Below, in pieces: positions 26,898 through 36,864 of a stretch of 64,000 bases of DNA (position 1 is the first letter of the stretch; each line of letters begins with the position of its first letter). This DNA comes from UBA1231 sp045123185 (GTDB lineage: Bacteria; Bacillota_I; Bacilli_A; ML615J-28; CAG-313). The position numbers and the translations under genes were made by a program. Location of the stretch: contig JBGVIL010000020.1 in the NCBI GenBank assembly GCA_045123185.1, positions 30,127 through 94,126 of the forward strand, read 5' to 3'. Below the pieces are notes generated by a model. It saw only the letters and a list, made by a program, of their open reading frames with translations. It made no database searches and was not told the origin of the DNA.

Positions 26898-28077
26898 TCT
26901 TTACTCTGTAATTTACACTTTCTTTTAAGTGCGATAAATACACTTCGTCTTTACACATTGTTTTGCCTTCAACATCTGATAATTTCGCTACTGGCTTACC
27001 ATTAACGTATTGAAGTTTAATGACAATATTAAGAGGTGTTGCAAAAGTATCATTAGAACAGTAAGTTCCAATACCAAAAGTAACTTTACATTTACCTTTA
27101 AAATATTGATAAATTTGTTCTGCTTTATCAAAATCTAAACTATCACTAAATAAAAGGGTTTTATTCTTAGGATCGATTCCAAGCTTTTTATAATGAGCTA
27201 AAATTTTATCACCCCAAATAAATGGATCACCTGAATCATGTCTTAAACCACTATAAGTAGAAGCTTGTAAATAGTCAAAATCTAATAAGAATAAATCAGT
27301 AGTTAATGTATCCGTTAGGGCTGTTCCATTATCTCCGTTATATTCATTAAACCAGTCTTTCATTGCGTAATAGTTAGTATAAGCAAGAGGTATTTTAGAA
27401 ATACCTTGATACATTTGAACAAACTCATGAGCATATGTACCAATAGGTTTAATATTATGTTTCATCGCAAGATATACATTCGATGTTCCAACACAATATC
27501 CTGTTTCATTAAATCTTTTTACTACTGTATCCTGCCACTTTCTTGATAGTCTTCTACGACATCCAAATTCAGCAAATTTAAAATTATATTTACCGTTTTT
27601 AAAATCTTCAATTTTTTGATTTAATCTTTCTTCTGCAGATTTTAATAATTCATCATAATCATAAGTAAATCTAAAATAAACTTCATTTACAATTTCTAAT
27701 AAATATATTTCAAATTGCATTGCACTAAATAAAGGTCCATTAACATTAATAAATAATTCACCATCTTCACTTAGTGATGTTTTGACATAATCTCTTAATG
27801 GATGCCAAAGTCTTAAGAATTCTACATAGTCATCTTTGATAAAACGAATACTTCTTAAGTAATCTAGTTCAACTTTCGTAAATTTTAATGTACATAAATA
27901 ATCAATTTGTTCATTAATTTCATCTAACATTTCTTTAGTAAATTTGACATCTTCATTACGACATTTAAAATCATACTCACCAATTAAGTCAGTATGTTTA
28001 TGAAACATTACTTGATTCATATTAAATTTATATAAATCTGTGTCTAATAGTGATTTTACAATTGGTTCTAATTTCAT
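26884..28077 (-). CDS. pncB: nicotinate phosphoribosyltransferase
   Basis: Makes nicotinate mononucleotide from nicotinate and PRPP (Preiss-Handler pathway). 397 residues, normal length for the short PncB type. Characteristic segments are LLDTDLYKFNMNQVMFHKH at the start, FGCRRRLSRKWQD, GTSNVYLAMKHNIKPIGTYA then HEFVQMY with the phosphorylatable His, and STYSGLRHDSGDP. It is the upstream gene of a two-gene operon. A start at 28077 is supported by AAGAGGT. Confidence 0.94.
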   Translation of the reverse strand: MKLEPIVKSLLDTDLYKFNMNQVMFHKHTDLIGEYDFKCRNEDVKFTKEMLDEINEQIDYLCTLKFTKVELDYLRSIRFIKDDYVEFLRLWHPLRDYVKTSLSEDGELFINVNGPLFSAMQFEIYLLEIVNEVYFRFTYDYDELLKSAEERLNQKIEDFKNGKYNFKFAEFGCRRRLSRKWQDTVVKRFNETGYCVGTSNVYLAMKHNIKPIGTYAHEFVQMYQGISKIPLAYTNYYAMKDWFNEYNGDNGTALTDTLTTDLFLLDFDYLQASTYSGLRHDSGDPFIWGDKILAHYKKLGIDPKNKTLLFSDSLDFDKAEQIYQYFKGKCKVTFGIGTYCSNDTFATPLNIVIKLQYVNGKPVAKLSDVEGKTMCKDEVYLSHLKESVNYRVKIEGK

Positions 28078-28188
28078 AATTATTTACCTCTTATTTTTAT
28101 TAATATTTCTATTAATTTTATTTTATCAAAAAATAGTGATAAATTCAAGAAAAAATACTTATTACATATATATTATCTAGTTTAATAA

Positions 28189-28218
28189 AAAGAGAACTTT
28201 CATTAGAAAGTTCTCTTT
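28189..28218 (-). terminator. terminator of the amidase lipoprotein gene
   Basis: A 13-bp perfect stem (AAAGAGAACTTTC / GAAAGTTCTCTTT) with loop ATTA, 8 bp beyond the stop at 28226, followed by a T-rich tail. Confidence 0.85.
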
Positions 28219-28225
28219 CATTATC

Positions 28226-31200
28226 TTATTTTGTATATTGGCCAGGAACCATTGTTGCAAGAGTAACTGTTTCAACTGAAGTTCCATTGTTAATTCTTAC
28301 TTCATAAGTGACAACTTTACTATATTCGGGTTGAGCAATTATTCTACCAAATTCATTTACAATTTCTCCACCATCTTTAACAATTAATTCAAATGTTGAA
28401 TTCTTGTATGTAGTTAGAGCTTCGTATTCTGCTTGAACAAGGTCAATAAATTCCCACCAAATTTCTAGATCATTTTCAAGTAATGGTTGTGGACAATCTT
28501 TTGCAGCAAAGAAATGGTGACCAACAACTCTTGTAATATCTAAATTAAATTTAATCATTAATTGTGCAACAAGTTTCGCAGTTACTTGCCATGTATACCA
28601 TAGGTCTGATCCTTCATCAACTGCAGATTCGATACCAATACCATGTTTGTTACCACCACGTGAACAAATTCGACCTTCATATACATTTGAGTAACACCAC
28701 CAAGTAGTTCCCATATAGTATTCACCATTAACTACTTTAAATGCGAAACCTTGGTCATTTAACCATTTTTCATCTGTTACATAACCTTCATTTCCACGTT
28801 GATCTTTATATGGAACTTGAATAGAAGTTTCTTCACCATTGATTGTAAATTTAGCATTCTTAGAAATTCCCCAAACAGGCCACTTAGGATCTGATTCATT
28901 GTATTTAACGCCAGTTGGATTCCATTCAAATGTTGAACTTGCACCATCACCAGCATGCCATCCACGGTCAGTTAAATTAAGTGTTTGGAAAATACCATCA
29001 TTACCAGTACAGAAGTGTGCTGATACACCCTCTGCTCTAGAGAAATATGCTGCAGTAGCTGCAGCATCTGATCCTACAGTCATACCAGCAGTATAGTGAA
29101 CTACTACGAACTCAACTCCATTAATACCTGTTGAATATTGACCATTAGCAACACAAGCTGCTAAATAATCATCTTGCCAAACAGCATCATAATTAAAGAT
29201 CATTTTATTAATACTTCCAAAGATATCAGCATAATATACAGGAGTACCTGCACCAATACCTAAATCATATCTTGTAAAAATATTACTTTCATGTGAATCA
29301 ACCATAAATTGTTGTGCTGCACTTAAATTAGTTGGTAATACAGTTACAACAAAATCAAAGTAAATATTTGCATCACTTTCTAGTTGTACTCTAATAGTAG
29401 CAACACCTTGAGATTTTGCAGTAACTAAACCTGTTGTATCAACTTCAGCAATATCTAAATTTAAGCTTGAGAATACTAGATTTGGTTTAGAACCATCACG
29501 TTTAATGTACTCAGCATTTAACTTAATTTTTTCACCAACATTAGCATAAGATGTAGACTCATAACTTACATCAAAATAATCAGGACTAGTTACATTAATA
29601 GTTACTGTATCAGTTACACCACTTGGAGAAAGTGATTTAATTGTAATTGTAACAGTTCCGTTTGCTAATGTTTCAATTAATCCTTTATCATTTACAATAG
29701 CGATACTAGCATCACTTGTATAGAATTCAACTTCTTTAATAGCAGCGTTTGTTGGATTTAATTCCCATGTTAATTGATAAGTTTCAAAACGATCTAATCC
29801 TTCTACTTTATTTGTAATTAAAATACTTTGTACTGGAACTTCTTCTTCCCATTTTGCGTATAAAGTTACTTTACTAGAAAGTTCAGTTACAGGATTACCT
29901 GTAAATTCTGGATTATCATACCAACCTTTAAATACATAGTAAATTCTAATTGGTGTTTTTAATTCAGTGCCTTCTAAAATATCAAATGTAGCTTGTGATT
30001 TTTCACTCAAAGTTGTCCAGAATCCATTTGCAGCAGCTTCTACTGTAAAGTCCTCAGATACTGGATAACTTGAACGATGTTCTTCAAATAAGAATGCACC
30101 TAGTGAGTATCTCCAAAATGCTTCATTACCTTGACTTAAATAACTCTTAGATGAACTGTTTGAAGTTACATTAATAATATAGTCTTTTAACCAAGCCCAT
30201 TTTGGACCATAAGTTGGATCACTAAAGATGCCGTAGATTGCTGTGAATTTATTTGCAAAACCAACTTGAGTTGTACCTGCTCCTTGAACCATACCATCAG
30301 GTCTTAAACCAGTTTTACAACCCCAAGCCATTGCATCATTTAAGAAATCTTCAACCATTTCATCACGAGTTGAATATTGCCAGTTACCACCATTTAAATT
30401 ATATGTAACTTTTTGTGCTTCTTTTGTCCATTTTGCATATAAAGTAACATCTGTAATTACAGTTGTTGCAATTTTATTTAAAGCTGTACCTGTAAATTCA
30501 GCGTTTGTATACCAACCAGCAAATTCATATCCTTCTTTAGTTGGAGTTGGTAAAGTTGTTCCAACACCTACTTTAAAATTAGTTGGATATGTTTCTAATA
30601 ACATACCATCATTTAAGTAATATGAAATAGTCTTAATTTGACCTTCCCATTTTGCGGTAAATGTTAAATTTTTCGCTGGCATTCTTTCTGGAATTTCTGC
30701 ATTCCAACCAACAAAAATATAGCCATCTCTTGTTGGATCTTTAGGCGCAGTAACAATCGCACCATATTCGTAAGTTAAATTATCAATTTTAGTACCGGCA
30801 CCTGTATTAAATTTAATAGTAAATGTTTTTACTTCCCAAATAGCTTTGACAGCTAAATCATGTTCAGGCATAACTTCAGGAACTGCCGGTTCCCAACCTT
30901 TAAAAGTAAAACCTTCTTTAGTAGGCGAATTTGGAACAATAATTGTTTCACCAGCTTCAAGCATTACATCATCAATAATATAACCACCATCTGTATCAAA
31001 TGACAATGTGTATTTAGTTGGTTCTGGTTCTAATTCGCCACATTCACATTTTCCATCAATAAATTCATGAGTGTGTTCTTCCCATCTTGCAGTTAATGTT
31101 AAATCTTTTGATACTTCATCATTTTCAAAGTCCCATAGATTTTCACCATTATACCAACCTAGAAATACAAATCCAGAATGTTCATGAAGTTTTGGTTCTT

Positions 31201-31372
31201 CTACTAATTCACCATTAAGAACTTCAACACTTTCAAGTTCGCATTCCATTTCACATTCAAACGAAACAGTAAATTTTTCTTCTTTATTATCAGGTGTTTG
31301 TTGAAAATTACATCCAACAACTACAAATAAAAATAAAGAAGTAATTAAAAATAAAGATATTTTTTTAAGCAT
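28226..31372 (-). CDS. surface lipoprotein with InlB B-repeats, Ig-like domains and N-acetylmuramoyl-L-alanine amidase
   Basis: 1,048 residues. The lipoprotein signal ends at LFVVVGC (Cys ~21). Five or so InlB/Listeria-Bacteroides B-repeats follow (GFVFLGWYNGE; GYIFVGWNAEIPE; GYEFAGWYTNAEF). A His/Cys module, HTHEFIDGKCECGE, sits after the first. The last B-repeat is split by an insertion of about 120 residues between NLNGGNW and YYVFKGWYDNPEF. Two bacterial Ig-like (Big_2) domains come next (~500-675). The C-terminal part is an amidase_2/PGRP-type domain: VVHYTAGM, GWHAGDG, VGHHFFAAKDCPQP, where the histidines and Cys/Asp bind zinc. It likely trims peptidoglycan at the cell surface. Single gene with promoter and terminator. 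Confidence 0.85.
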   Translation of the reverse strand: MLKKISLFLITSLFLFVVVGCNFQQTPDNKEEKFTVSFECEMECELESVEVLNGELVEEPKLHEHSGFVFLGWYNGENLWDFENDEVSKDLTLTARWEEHTHEFIDGKCECGELEPEPTKYTLSFDTDGGYIIDDVMLEAGETIIVPNSPTKEGFTFKGWEPAVPEVMPEHDLAVKAIWEVKTFTIKFNTGAGTKIDNLTYEYGAIVTAPKDPTRDGYIFVGWNAEIPERMPAKNLTFTAKWEGQIKTISYYLNDGMLLETYPTNFKVGVGTTLPTPTKEGYEFAGWYTNAEFTGTALNKIATTVITDVTLYAKWTKEAQKVTYNLNGGNWQYSTRDEMVEDFLNDAMAWGCKTGLRPDGMVQGAGTTQVGFANKFTAIYGIFSDPTYGPKWAWLKDYIINVTSNSSSKSYLSQGNEAFWRYSLGAFLFEEHRSSYPVSEDFTVEAAANGFWTTLSEKSQATFDILEGTELKTPIRIYYVFKGWYDNPEFTGNPVTELSSKVTLYAKWEEEVPVQSILITNKVEGLDRFETYQLTWELNPTNAAIKEVEFYTSDASIAIVNDKGLIETLANGTVTITIKSLSPSGVTDTVTINVTSPDYFDVSYESTSYANVGEKIKLNAEYIKRDGSKPNLVFSSLNLDIAEVDTTGLVTAKSQGVATIRVQLESDANIYFDFVVTVLPTNLSAAQQFMVDSHESNIFTRYDLGIGAGTPVYYADIFGSINKMIFNYDAVWQDDYLAACVANGQYSTGINGVEFVVVHYTAGMTVGSDAAATAAYFSRAEGVSAHFCTGNDGIFQTLNLTDRGWHAGDGASSTFEWNPTGVKYNESDPKWPVWGISKNAKFTINGEETSIQVPYKDQRGNEGYVTDEKWLNDQGFAFKVVNGEYYMGTTWWCYSNVYEGRICSRGGNKHGIGIESAVDEGSDLWYTWQVTAKLVAQLMIKFNLDITRVVGHHFFAAKDCPQPLLENDLEIWWEFIDLVQAEYEALTTYKNSTFELIVKDGGEIVNEFGRIIAQPEYSKVVTYEVRINNGTSVETVTLATMVPGQYTK

Positions 31373-31402
31373 CGTTTCCTCCTTGCTTTTATATTCATTT
31401 AT

Positions 31403-31431
31403 ATTTTAACATATATATGTTACATTTGCAA
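31403..31431 (-). promoter_or_regulatory. promoter with palindrome in the spacer, amidase lipoprotein gene
   Basis: TTGCAA (31426-31431), 17 bp, TAAAAT (31403-31408) on the minus strand. TAACATATATATGTTA (31407-31422) is a perfect 16-bp palindrome in the spacer, a possible operator, although the AT run makes chance more likely than usual. Confidence 0.55.
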
Positions 31432-31458
31432 ATAAAAATGTTATCGTTTTCATAAACA

Positions 31459-31490
31459 AAAATAAGAGTGATTAAAATCACTCTTATTTT
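31459..31490 (-). terminator. terminator of the priA-fmt-pgpA-rlmCD operon
   Basis: A 14-bp stem (AAAATAAGAGTGAT / ATCACTCTTATTTT) just after the stop at 31492, followed by T-rich sequence. Confidence 0.8.
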
Positions 31491-31491
31491 A

Positions 31492-32901
31492 TTATTCTTT
31501 CGTTAATACTGTAATATTTTCAACATGATTAGTATGTGGGAACATATCAACTGGTTGAACGTAGTTTGGTGTATATCCGAGATTTGTTAAATATTTCATG
31601 TCTCTAGCAAGTGTTGCTGGATCACATGATATATATAAAATCTTCTTAATATCCATTTCATTAATTGTGTCCATAAAGATTGTGTCTAATCCTTTTCTTG
31701 GAGGATCAACAATTACTGCATCGATTTGTAGACCAAGTTTTTTCCATTTAACAATTTGTTCTGATGCGTTACCTACAACAAACTCAATGTTTTTAACATT
31801 ATTTGCTTTAGCGTTATCTTTAGCGTTTTTAATAGCTTCTTTAACGATTTCAACTGAATATACATGATTTACTTTAGAAGATGCACAAATACCAATTGTA
31901 CCAATTCCACAATAAGCATCAATGATATTATCAGTTGGTTTAAATTTAGCCATTTCGATTGCTTTTGAATATAAAAGTTCAGTAGTTTGTTGATTAACTT
32001 GATAAAAAGATGTTGTTCCTATTTTAAATTTGTAACCTAATAAAACATCTTCAATATAATCATTGCCATATAAGTTAATAGTTTCTTCACCCAAAATTAC
32101 ATTAGTTTGAGCACTATTAATATTTTGCATGATTGATGTTATTTTTGGATGTCTGTTAACTAATTTTTTAACAAATTCATCAATATTTCGAATATCTTTC
32201 TTTAGTGTTACTAATACAACCATTATTTGATTTGTAACTTTACTTTCACGTACAAGTACGTGTCTAATATCACCTGTGTGTTTTTCTTCGTTATATCCTC
32301 TTATTTTAAATTCATTACATAAGTTTCGAATAAACCTTACAATTTCTGTCATTTCATCACTTTGGATATAACATGATTCTAATGGAATAATATCATGAGA
32401 AGCATTTTTATAAAAGCCACATACAGTTTTATTATTTTTTGAACCAAATGGGATTTGGACTTTATTACGGTATTTGTCTTGATTAACTGAACCAATAACA
32501 TTTTTTATTTTTAAATCTTTAAACCCACCAATCTTTTCCATTGTTTGTTTTACCATACTTTTTTTGAAAGCCAGTTGACCTTCATATGATAAATGCATTA
32601 GGTGACAACCACCACAATTTTCATAAATTGGACACATTGGTTCTACACGATATTTAGAGGTTTTATCTTTAAATAGTTTTATTATTTTACCATTACCTAA
32701 AGTTTTCTTTAAACTTGTAATTTCAATAATACCTTCTTCACTAGAAATTGCATTATTAACAAAGATTGGAAAGTTTTCAGCAAGACTATCGTTTTTTAAC
32801 ATTCCATTAATCTTGCAAACACCTTTACCATCATGCGTCATTGATACAAATTTAACTTTAAACTTTTCACCGACTTGAATCTTTTTTACAAATTCTTCCA
32901 T
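31492..32901 (-). CDS. 23S rRNA (uracil-5-)-methyltransferase RumA/RlmCD family
   Basis: 469 residues, full family length. A TRAM domain at the N-terminus (KVKFVSMTHDGKGVCKINGM), Fe-S cysteines CPIYENCGGC with a further Cys upstream, the SAM fold DAYCGIGTIGICAS, VIVDPPRKGLD, and catalytic ISCDPATLARD. It is paralogous to the partial gene at 1-1298; Firmicutes often carry two. Which one makes m5U747 and/or m5U1939 is not decidable here. It closes the priA-fmt-pgpA operon, 7 nt after pgpA. Confidence 0.92.
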   Translation of the reverse strand: MEEFVKKIQVGEKFKVKFVSMTHDGKGVCKINGMLKNDSLAENFPIFVNNAISSEEGIIEITSLKKTLGNGKIIKLFKDKTSKYRVEPMCPIYENCGGCHLMHLSYEGQLAFKKSMVKQTMEKIGGFKDLKIKNVIGSVNQDKYRNKVQIPFGSKNNKTVCGFYKNASHDIIPLESCYIQSDEMTEIVRFIRNLCNEFKIRGYNEEKHTGDIRHVLVRESKVTNQIMVVLVTLKKDIRNIDEFVKKLVNRHPKITSIMQNINSAQTNVILGEETINLYGNDYIEDVLLGYKFKIGTTSFYQVNQQTTELLYSKAIEMAKFKPTDNIIDAYCGIGTIGICASSKVNHVYSVEIVKEAIKNAKDNAKANNVKNIEFVVGNASEQIVKWKKLGLQIDAVIVDPPRKGLDTIFMDTINEMDIKKILYISCDPATLARDMKYLTNLGYTPNYVQPVDMFPHTNHVENITVLTKE

Positions 32902-32907
32902 AGATAC

Positions 32908-33438
32908 CTACTTGATTTTGGCCTTATCTTCACTAATTATTTGAGCAACTCTTGTTGATGCGGCTGCTGCAATAGATCCAACAATATCATCTAAGAAAGT
33001 ATGACACATTCCGTTTAAGTCTTTTCCTTCTTCATTTAGACGGTGAACAACACTTGGTTTGTTTACATCAATATCACCAAAGTTTGTTTGACCAATTGAA
33101 CCATATAATCTTGCAATATCAATACCTAATATTTCATCAATACCAAATACACCTAAGTCATGTCTAATAATATCTTGAATTGGACCTTGAAGTAATCCTT
33201 CTTCAGCTAAACGATCAATTTCTACACCAAGTTGTAAAATGTGGAAAACATCACGAAGTGATAAAATCTTTTCAACACTTTCTATACAATCAGAATATTT
33301 AACATTATCAGAATATTTAGCTTGTTGATTGTAGGCAATGTCTGCGATATCTTCTAATGTAACACCACGTTTTTTTAGTGTTTCAGTGTTTAAATCTAAC
33401 ATTTCTTTTCTTGAATAATATAATTTAACTTCTTTCAT
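32908..33438 (-). CDS. phosphatidylglycerophosphatase A-like protein (YutG type)
   Basis: 176 residues of the soluble PgpA/YutG type. Family-like segments are LKKRGVTLEDIADIAYNQQ, LQGPIQDIIRHDLGVFGIDE, NFGDIDVNKPSVVHRLNEEG and CHTFLDDIVGSIAAAASTRV. Proteins of this kind dephosphorylate phosphatidylglycerol-phosphate in Firmicutes, although the function has been tested in few. It lies 5 nt after fmt in a compact operon. Confidence 0.8.
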   Translation of the reverse strand: MKEVKLYYSRKEMLDLNTETLKKRGVTLEDIADIAYNQQAKYSDNVKYSDCIESVEKILSLRDVFHILQLGVEIDRLAEEGLLQGPIQDIIRHDLGVFGIDEILGIDIARLYGSIGQTNFGDIDVNKPSVVHRLNEEGKDLNGMCHTFLDDIVGSIAAAASTRVAQIISEDKAKIK

Positions 33439-33442
33439 AAAA

Positions 33443-34378
33443 TTACTCTTTTCTATATTTCTTTAATCCACCGTTAATAAAATCAACAGCTTTCATTCTT
33501 TTCTTACCAACTGGTTGAACTTCATATATATCAATTGTAGTATTATTACCACAAGCCATTGTGAAATACTTCTTACTTACACTTACAATTTCACCAGGAT
33601 TTAAGTTGTGAGATATAGTTCCAACTTTTAAATCATAAACTTTAATTCGGTCATTTGGATCATTAAATCCATTAAAGTAAAAATACATTCCAGGTTCATC
33701 AAGAAGTGCTCTTAGTGTTCTTTCAATAACGATAGCTTCTTTTTCAAAATCAATTTCTTCTTCTGTACTTTCAATATTGTATGAGAAAGTTGCCTCTTCA
33801 TCATTTTGTTTAATTGGAGTAATTTTACCATCAATTAGTAATGGTATTGTTTCCATTAACAAATCACGACCTAATAGACTCATCTTATTAAACAAAGTTG
33901 TCGAAGTATCATTATCTAAGATTTCTAATTCTTTTTGAGCTAAGATATCACCTGCGTCCATTTTCTTAGCCATATACATAATCGTAATACCAGTTACTTT
34001 ATCACCATTCATAATAGCTCTTTGAATTGGTGCACCACCTCGATGTTTTGGTAAAAGTGACCCATGAACATTAATGCTTTTAAAACGGGGTGCATTTAAA
34101 AGTTTCATACCAACAATTTGACCATATGCAGCAGTAACAATTAAATCTGGATTTAACGCAAGTATATCTTCATAATCTTCTCTAATTTTAATTGGCTGAA
34201 TTACTTTTAATCCTTTTTCTAACGCATACTTTTTAACAGGACTCATTTGTAGTTCTTTTTTTCTACCTACTAATTTATCGGGTTGAGTAACAACACCGAC
34301 TACTTCATATGTATTATATAAAGCATCCAGGATTGGAACACTAAATTCAGGTGTTCCCATAAATACAATTTTTAACAT
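33443..34378 (-). CDS. fmt: methionyl-tRNA formyltransferase
   Basis: Formylates initiator Met-tRNA. 311 residues, normal length. N-terminal Rossmann start IVFMGTPEFSVPILDAL; catalytic region INVHGSLLPKHRGGAPIQRA (Asn, His and nearby Asp as in the family) and MDAGDIL; the C-terminal OB domain ends with the typical KPVDFINGG-like AVDFINGGLKKY. It follows priA by 8 nt, a common Firmicute order, although def is absent between them. Confidence 0.95.
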   Translation of the reverse strand: MLKIVFMGTPEFSVPILDALYNTYEVVGVVTQPDKLVGRKKELQMSPVKKYALEKGLKVIQPIKIREDYEDILALNPDLIVTAAYGQIVGMKLLNAPRFKSINVHGSLLPKHRGGAPIQRAIMNGDKVTGITIMYMAKKMDAGDILAQKELEILDNDTSTTLFNKMSLLGRDLLMETIPLLIDGKITPIKQNDEEATFSYNIESTEEEIDFEKEAIVIERTLRALLDEPGMYFYFNGFNDPNDRIKVYDLKVGTISHNLNPGEIVSVSKKYFTMACGNNTTIDIYEVQPVGKKRMKAVDFINGGLKKYRKE

Positions 34379-34386
34379 CTTATCAC

Positions 34387-36702
34387 CTAATTAATGGCTT
34401 TTGAATATCTATCAAATATAACCATTGTATCTTTCTTTTGAAACATTTCATATATATGCATATAGATCTTTTTAATATTTGGATCTTTATGTTTAACAAT
34501 TAACTGAACCTTTTTTTCTTTATAATTATAACTAGGTCCAATAACTAAAATATTAGGATTAATATTTTGAATTGTTTTCTTAATATTATTTGCTGTAATA
34601 AATACTTCTTTAAAATCTCCTTTAACAAGTATTCTATTTACTTCATAAAGAGGTTCTACTTGTAAGCTTTCTCTAATTTTTAATTCTTCATAAAAGTATT
34701 CATCATAATCATTTAAAATAAAGTTTTTTAAAACAATATTCTTTGTGTTGCTTGTTTGAATAATCATTGAACCACGATTAAGTAGTTTTTTAGCATGTTG
34801 TAACATACTATAAGCTAAGTGATTCGCAATATAAGATGGTGTATTTAACACTACATCTAAATTAATAATACCAACAACTGTTAAATTTTTTACATCAATT
34901 GATCTTGAGAAAGTATCACTAGTAATTAAAATATCTAATTCATTTTGATTAAAATTATCAATTACTTCTTCTAGTTCTTCAAGTTTTGATTCATTTAATA
35001 CTTTAACTTTTGCTGTATCAAATAAACTTATAACCGTTTCTTCTAGTTTTTCCATACCAATTCCATCATATGATAATTTATTTGTTTTACAAACAGGACA
35101 AACTTTTGGCTCAGGTGTTTTACGGTAACATACTGGACAATATAGTTCATGTTTATCTTTATGATATTGGAATGGTACTTTACAACTATAACATTTTAAT
35201 GTTGTGCCACAACTTCGACAAGTAACACTAGTTGAATAACCTTTATTATTTAAAATAAGAATTGTTTTTTCACCTTTTTTTAAAGCTTCACTTATTTTCA
35301 TATAAAGTGTTGGACTAATGATTGTTGATTTGTGTTCTCTAACAAGCGTTGTTAAGTTTACTACTTCATAATTAATATTATCATCAACTTTATTTGATAA
35401 AAGCGTAATGTGACCTAACATTGCTTCTTTATAAGTATTAAGAAGTGGAGCTGTGCTATCTAGTACGAGTTTTACATCTAAATTATTTATTTGTTTTTGT
35501 AATTTAATAAAGTCTTGCATTACTAAGTTTAAATCATATCTTGGAGATTGATCATTACGGTAATTTGATGACTCTTGATCTAACATAATAATTGTTTGGA
35601 TATTTGGATAGTTCCATAAACTAAATGCCGGAGTTGAGACATAAACTTGGTATTTATCTAGTTCATAAAAGTAATCATAAATAGCCGAATCAGTTAGATT
35701 AGAATTTAAACAAGCTACTTTAATTTTTAAAAGTTTTCTAATTTTTGAAGCAATTTCATAACTTTGTAAAATATCACTACATAAAATTAATGTATTAACT
35801 TTTTTGTTTAAATTGTCATTTATTATCTTAATAATAAATTCTAGTTCTTCATCTTTACTTGAAGGCATATATAATAACATATTAGATTCATTATATTTAA
35901 TCATATAATTATCAACAACAGCTGATGTTTTAAAATCTTTTACATGATATTCTACCATTTGTTGTTTAGTTCTTGAGTATGGTTCATATAATTCCTTTAA
36001 ATAACCTTCTTTAACCATTTTAGTTATTAAATATTTTGATACACCTATCATTGATTCTAAGTCTTCGTATGGTAAACCTTTTGAATATTCTTTTAATAAG
36101 TGTAAAACTTCTTTTCTCATTTCTGACTTTTGACTCATTAAATGTAGTTCAAATTCATCATAATATACTGAATACTTTTTTATCCACTTTGGTTGTTTTT
36201 TTTGAACTGCGTCATATCTAATAACAATGTCACCACAATTTATTGCAGTTTTAATTTGTCTATCAAAGTCTTTAAACTTAGGTGTAACTTTAACAAGTCT
36301 TTCACCATTAAATAAATTAAGAAGATTTGCGTCTAAATTAGAACCATTTATAACTTCATAATATTTAATTGTTTGAAGTCTTAAACCTTCTGGTATCATT
36401 AGATTTAAGATTCTAGACATTGGACTTATTGTTTCAAGTTTAATGTTTTTAGCAAGTTCTATTTGAACTTGAGTAAGAATTGGTGTTTCGTCTAAAACTT
36501 CCAAAATCGGCTTAATTTCGCCTAAATATGCAGTTTTATCACTAATATCTAAAACAATACCAAGAGTAGGACGATTTCCCATACCAAATGGTACTTTAAC
36601 TCTTGTGCCAATTAAAACATTCATTTTATCAGGAATGACATAATCAAACTGACAATCAACTTGTGATGATGGGTTATCAATAATAACGTTTGCGAATAGC
36701 AT
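34387..36702 (-). CDS. priA: PriA-like primosomal protein with lost helicase motifs
   Basis: 771 residues from the ATG at 36702 (AAGGAG site). Size, N-terminal DNA-binding start (LFANVIIDNPSSQVDCQFDY), eight zinc-binding cysteines (numbered from the upstream ATG: 501, 504, 510, 513, 528, 531, 541, 544) and position before fmt all identify PriA. The ATPase motifs do not survive: the Walker A region reads MLLYMPSSKDE instead of GVTGSGKT, the DEEH box is LDQES, motif III TRSA reads STPA, and QVAGRAGR reads QHAKKLLNRG. It probably still binds forks and partners but cannot hydrolyse ATP like standard PriA. Operon priA-fmt-pgpA-rlmCD. Confidence 0.85.
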   Translation of the reverse strand: MLFANVIIDNPSSQVDCQFDYVIPDKMNVLIGTRVKVPFGMGNRPTLGIVLDISDKTAYLGEIKPILEVLDETPILTQVQIELAKNIKLETISPMSRILNLMIPEGLRLQTIKYYEVINGSNLDANLLNLFNGERLVKVTPKFKDFDRQIKTAINCGDIVIRYDAVQKKQPKWIKKYSVYYDEFELHLMSQKSEMRKEVLHLLKEYSKGLPYEDLESMIGVSKYLITKMVKEGYLKELYEPYSRTKQQMVEYHVKDFKTSAVVDNYMIKYNESNMLLYMPSSKDEELEFIIKIINDNLNKKVNTLILCSDILQSYEIASKIRKLLKIKVACLNSNLTDSAIYDYFYELDKYQVYVSTPAFSLWNYPNIQTIIMLDQESSNYRNDQSPRYDLNLVMQDFIKLQKQINNLDVKLVLDSTAPLLNTYKEAMLGHITLLSNKVDDNINYEVVNLTTLVREHKSTIISPTLYMKISEALKKGEKTILILNNKGYSTSVTCRSCGTTLKCYSCKVPFQYHKDKHELYCPVCYRKTPEPKVCPVCKTNKLSYDGIGMEKLEETVISLFDTAKVKVLNESKLEELEEVIDNFNQNELDILITSDTFSRSIDVKNLTVVGIINLDVVLNTPSYIANHLAYSMLQHAKKLLNRGSMIIQTSNTKNIVLKNFILNDYDEYFYEELKIRESLQVEPLYEVNRILVKGDFKEVFITANNIKKTIQNINPNILVIGPSYNYKEKKVQLIVKHKDPNIKKIYMHIYEMFQKKDTMVIFDRYSKAIN

Positions 36703-36812
36703 AGTAGTCACTCCTTTCATACTAATTTATTATAACATATTTTTTTTAATTGTGAAGAGAATTTAAGAAATAAACTAAGTTATATTAAAATTTATCAAAT
36801 TTAAAAATAAAA

Positions 36813-36845
36813 AAGTTAACAATGTACAAATTAAATTGTTAACTT
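36813..36845 (-). terminator. terminator after the repeat lipoprotein gene
   Basis: An 11-bp stem (AAGTTAACAAT / ATTGTTAACTT) with an 11-nt loop, followed by TTTTTA on the minus strand. Confidence 0.7.
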
Positions 36846-36864
36846 CTATTTTATATTATAATAA

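Noticed and set aside
28777..28965. 62-codon frame inside the amidase gene, same strand
   Set aside because: It lies within the conserved amidase domain in another frame, without a ribosome site.
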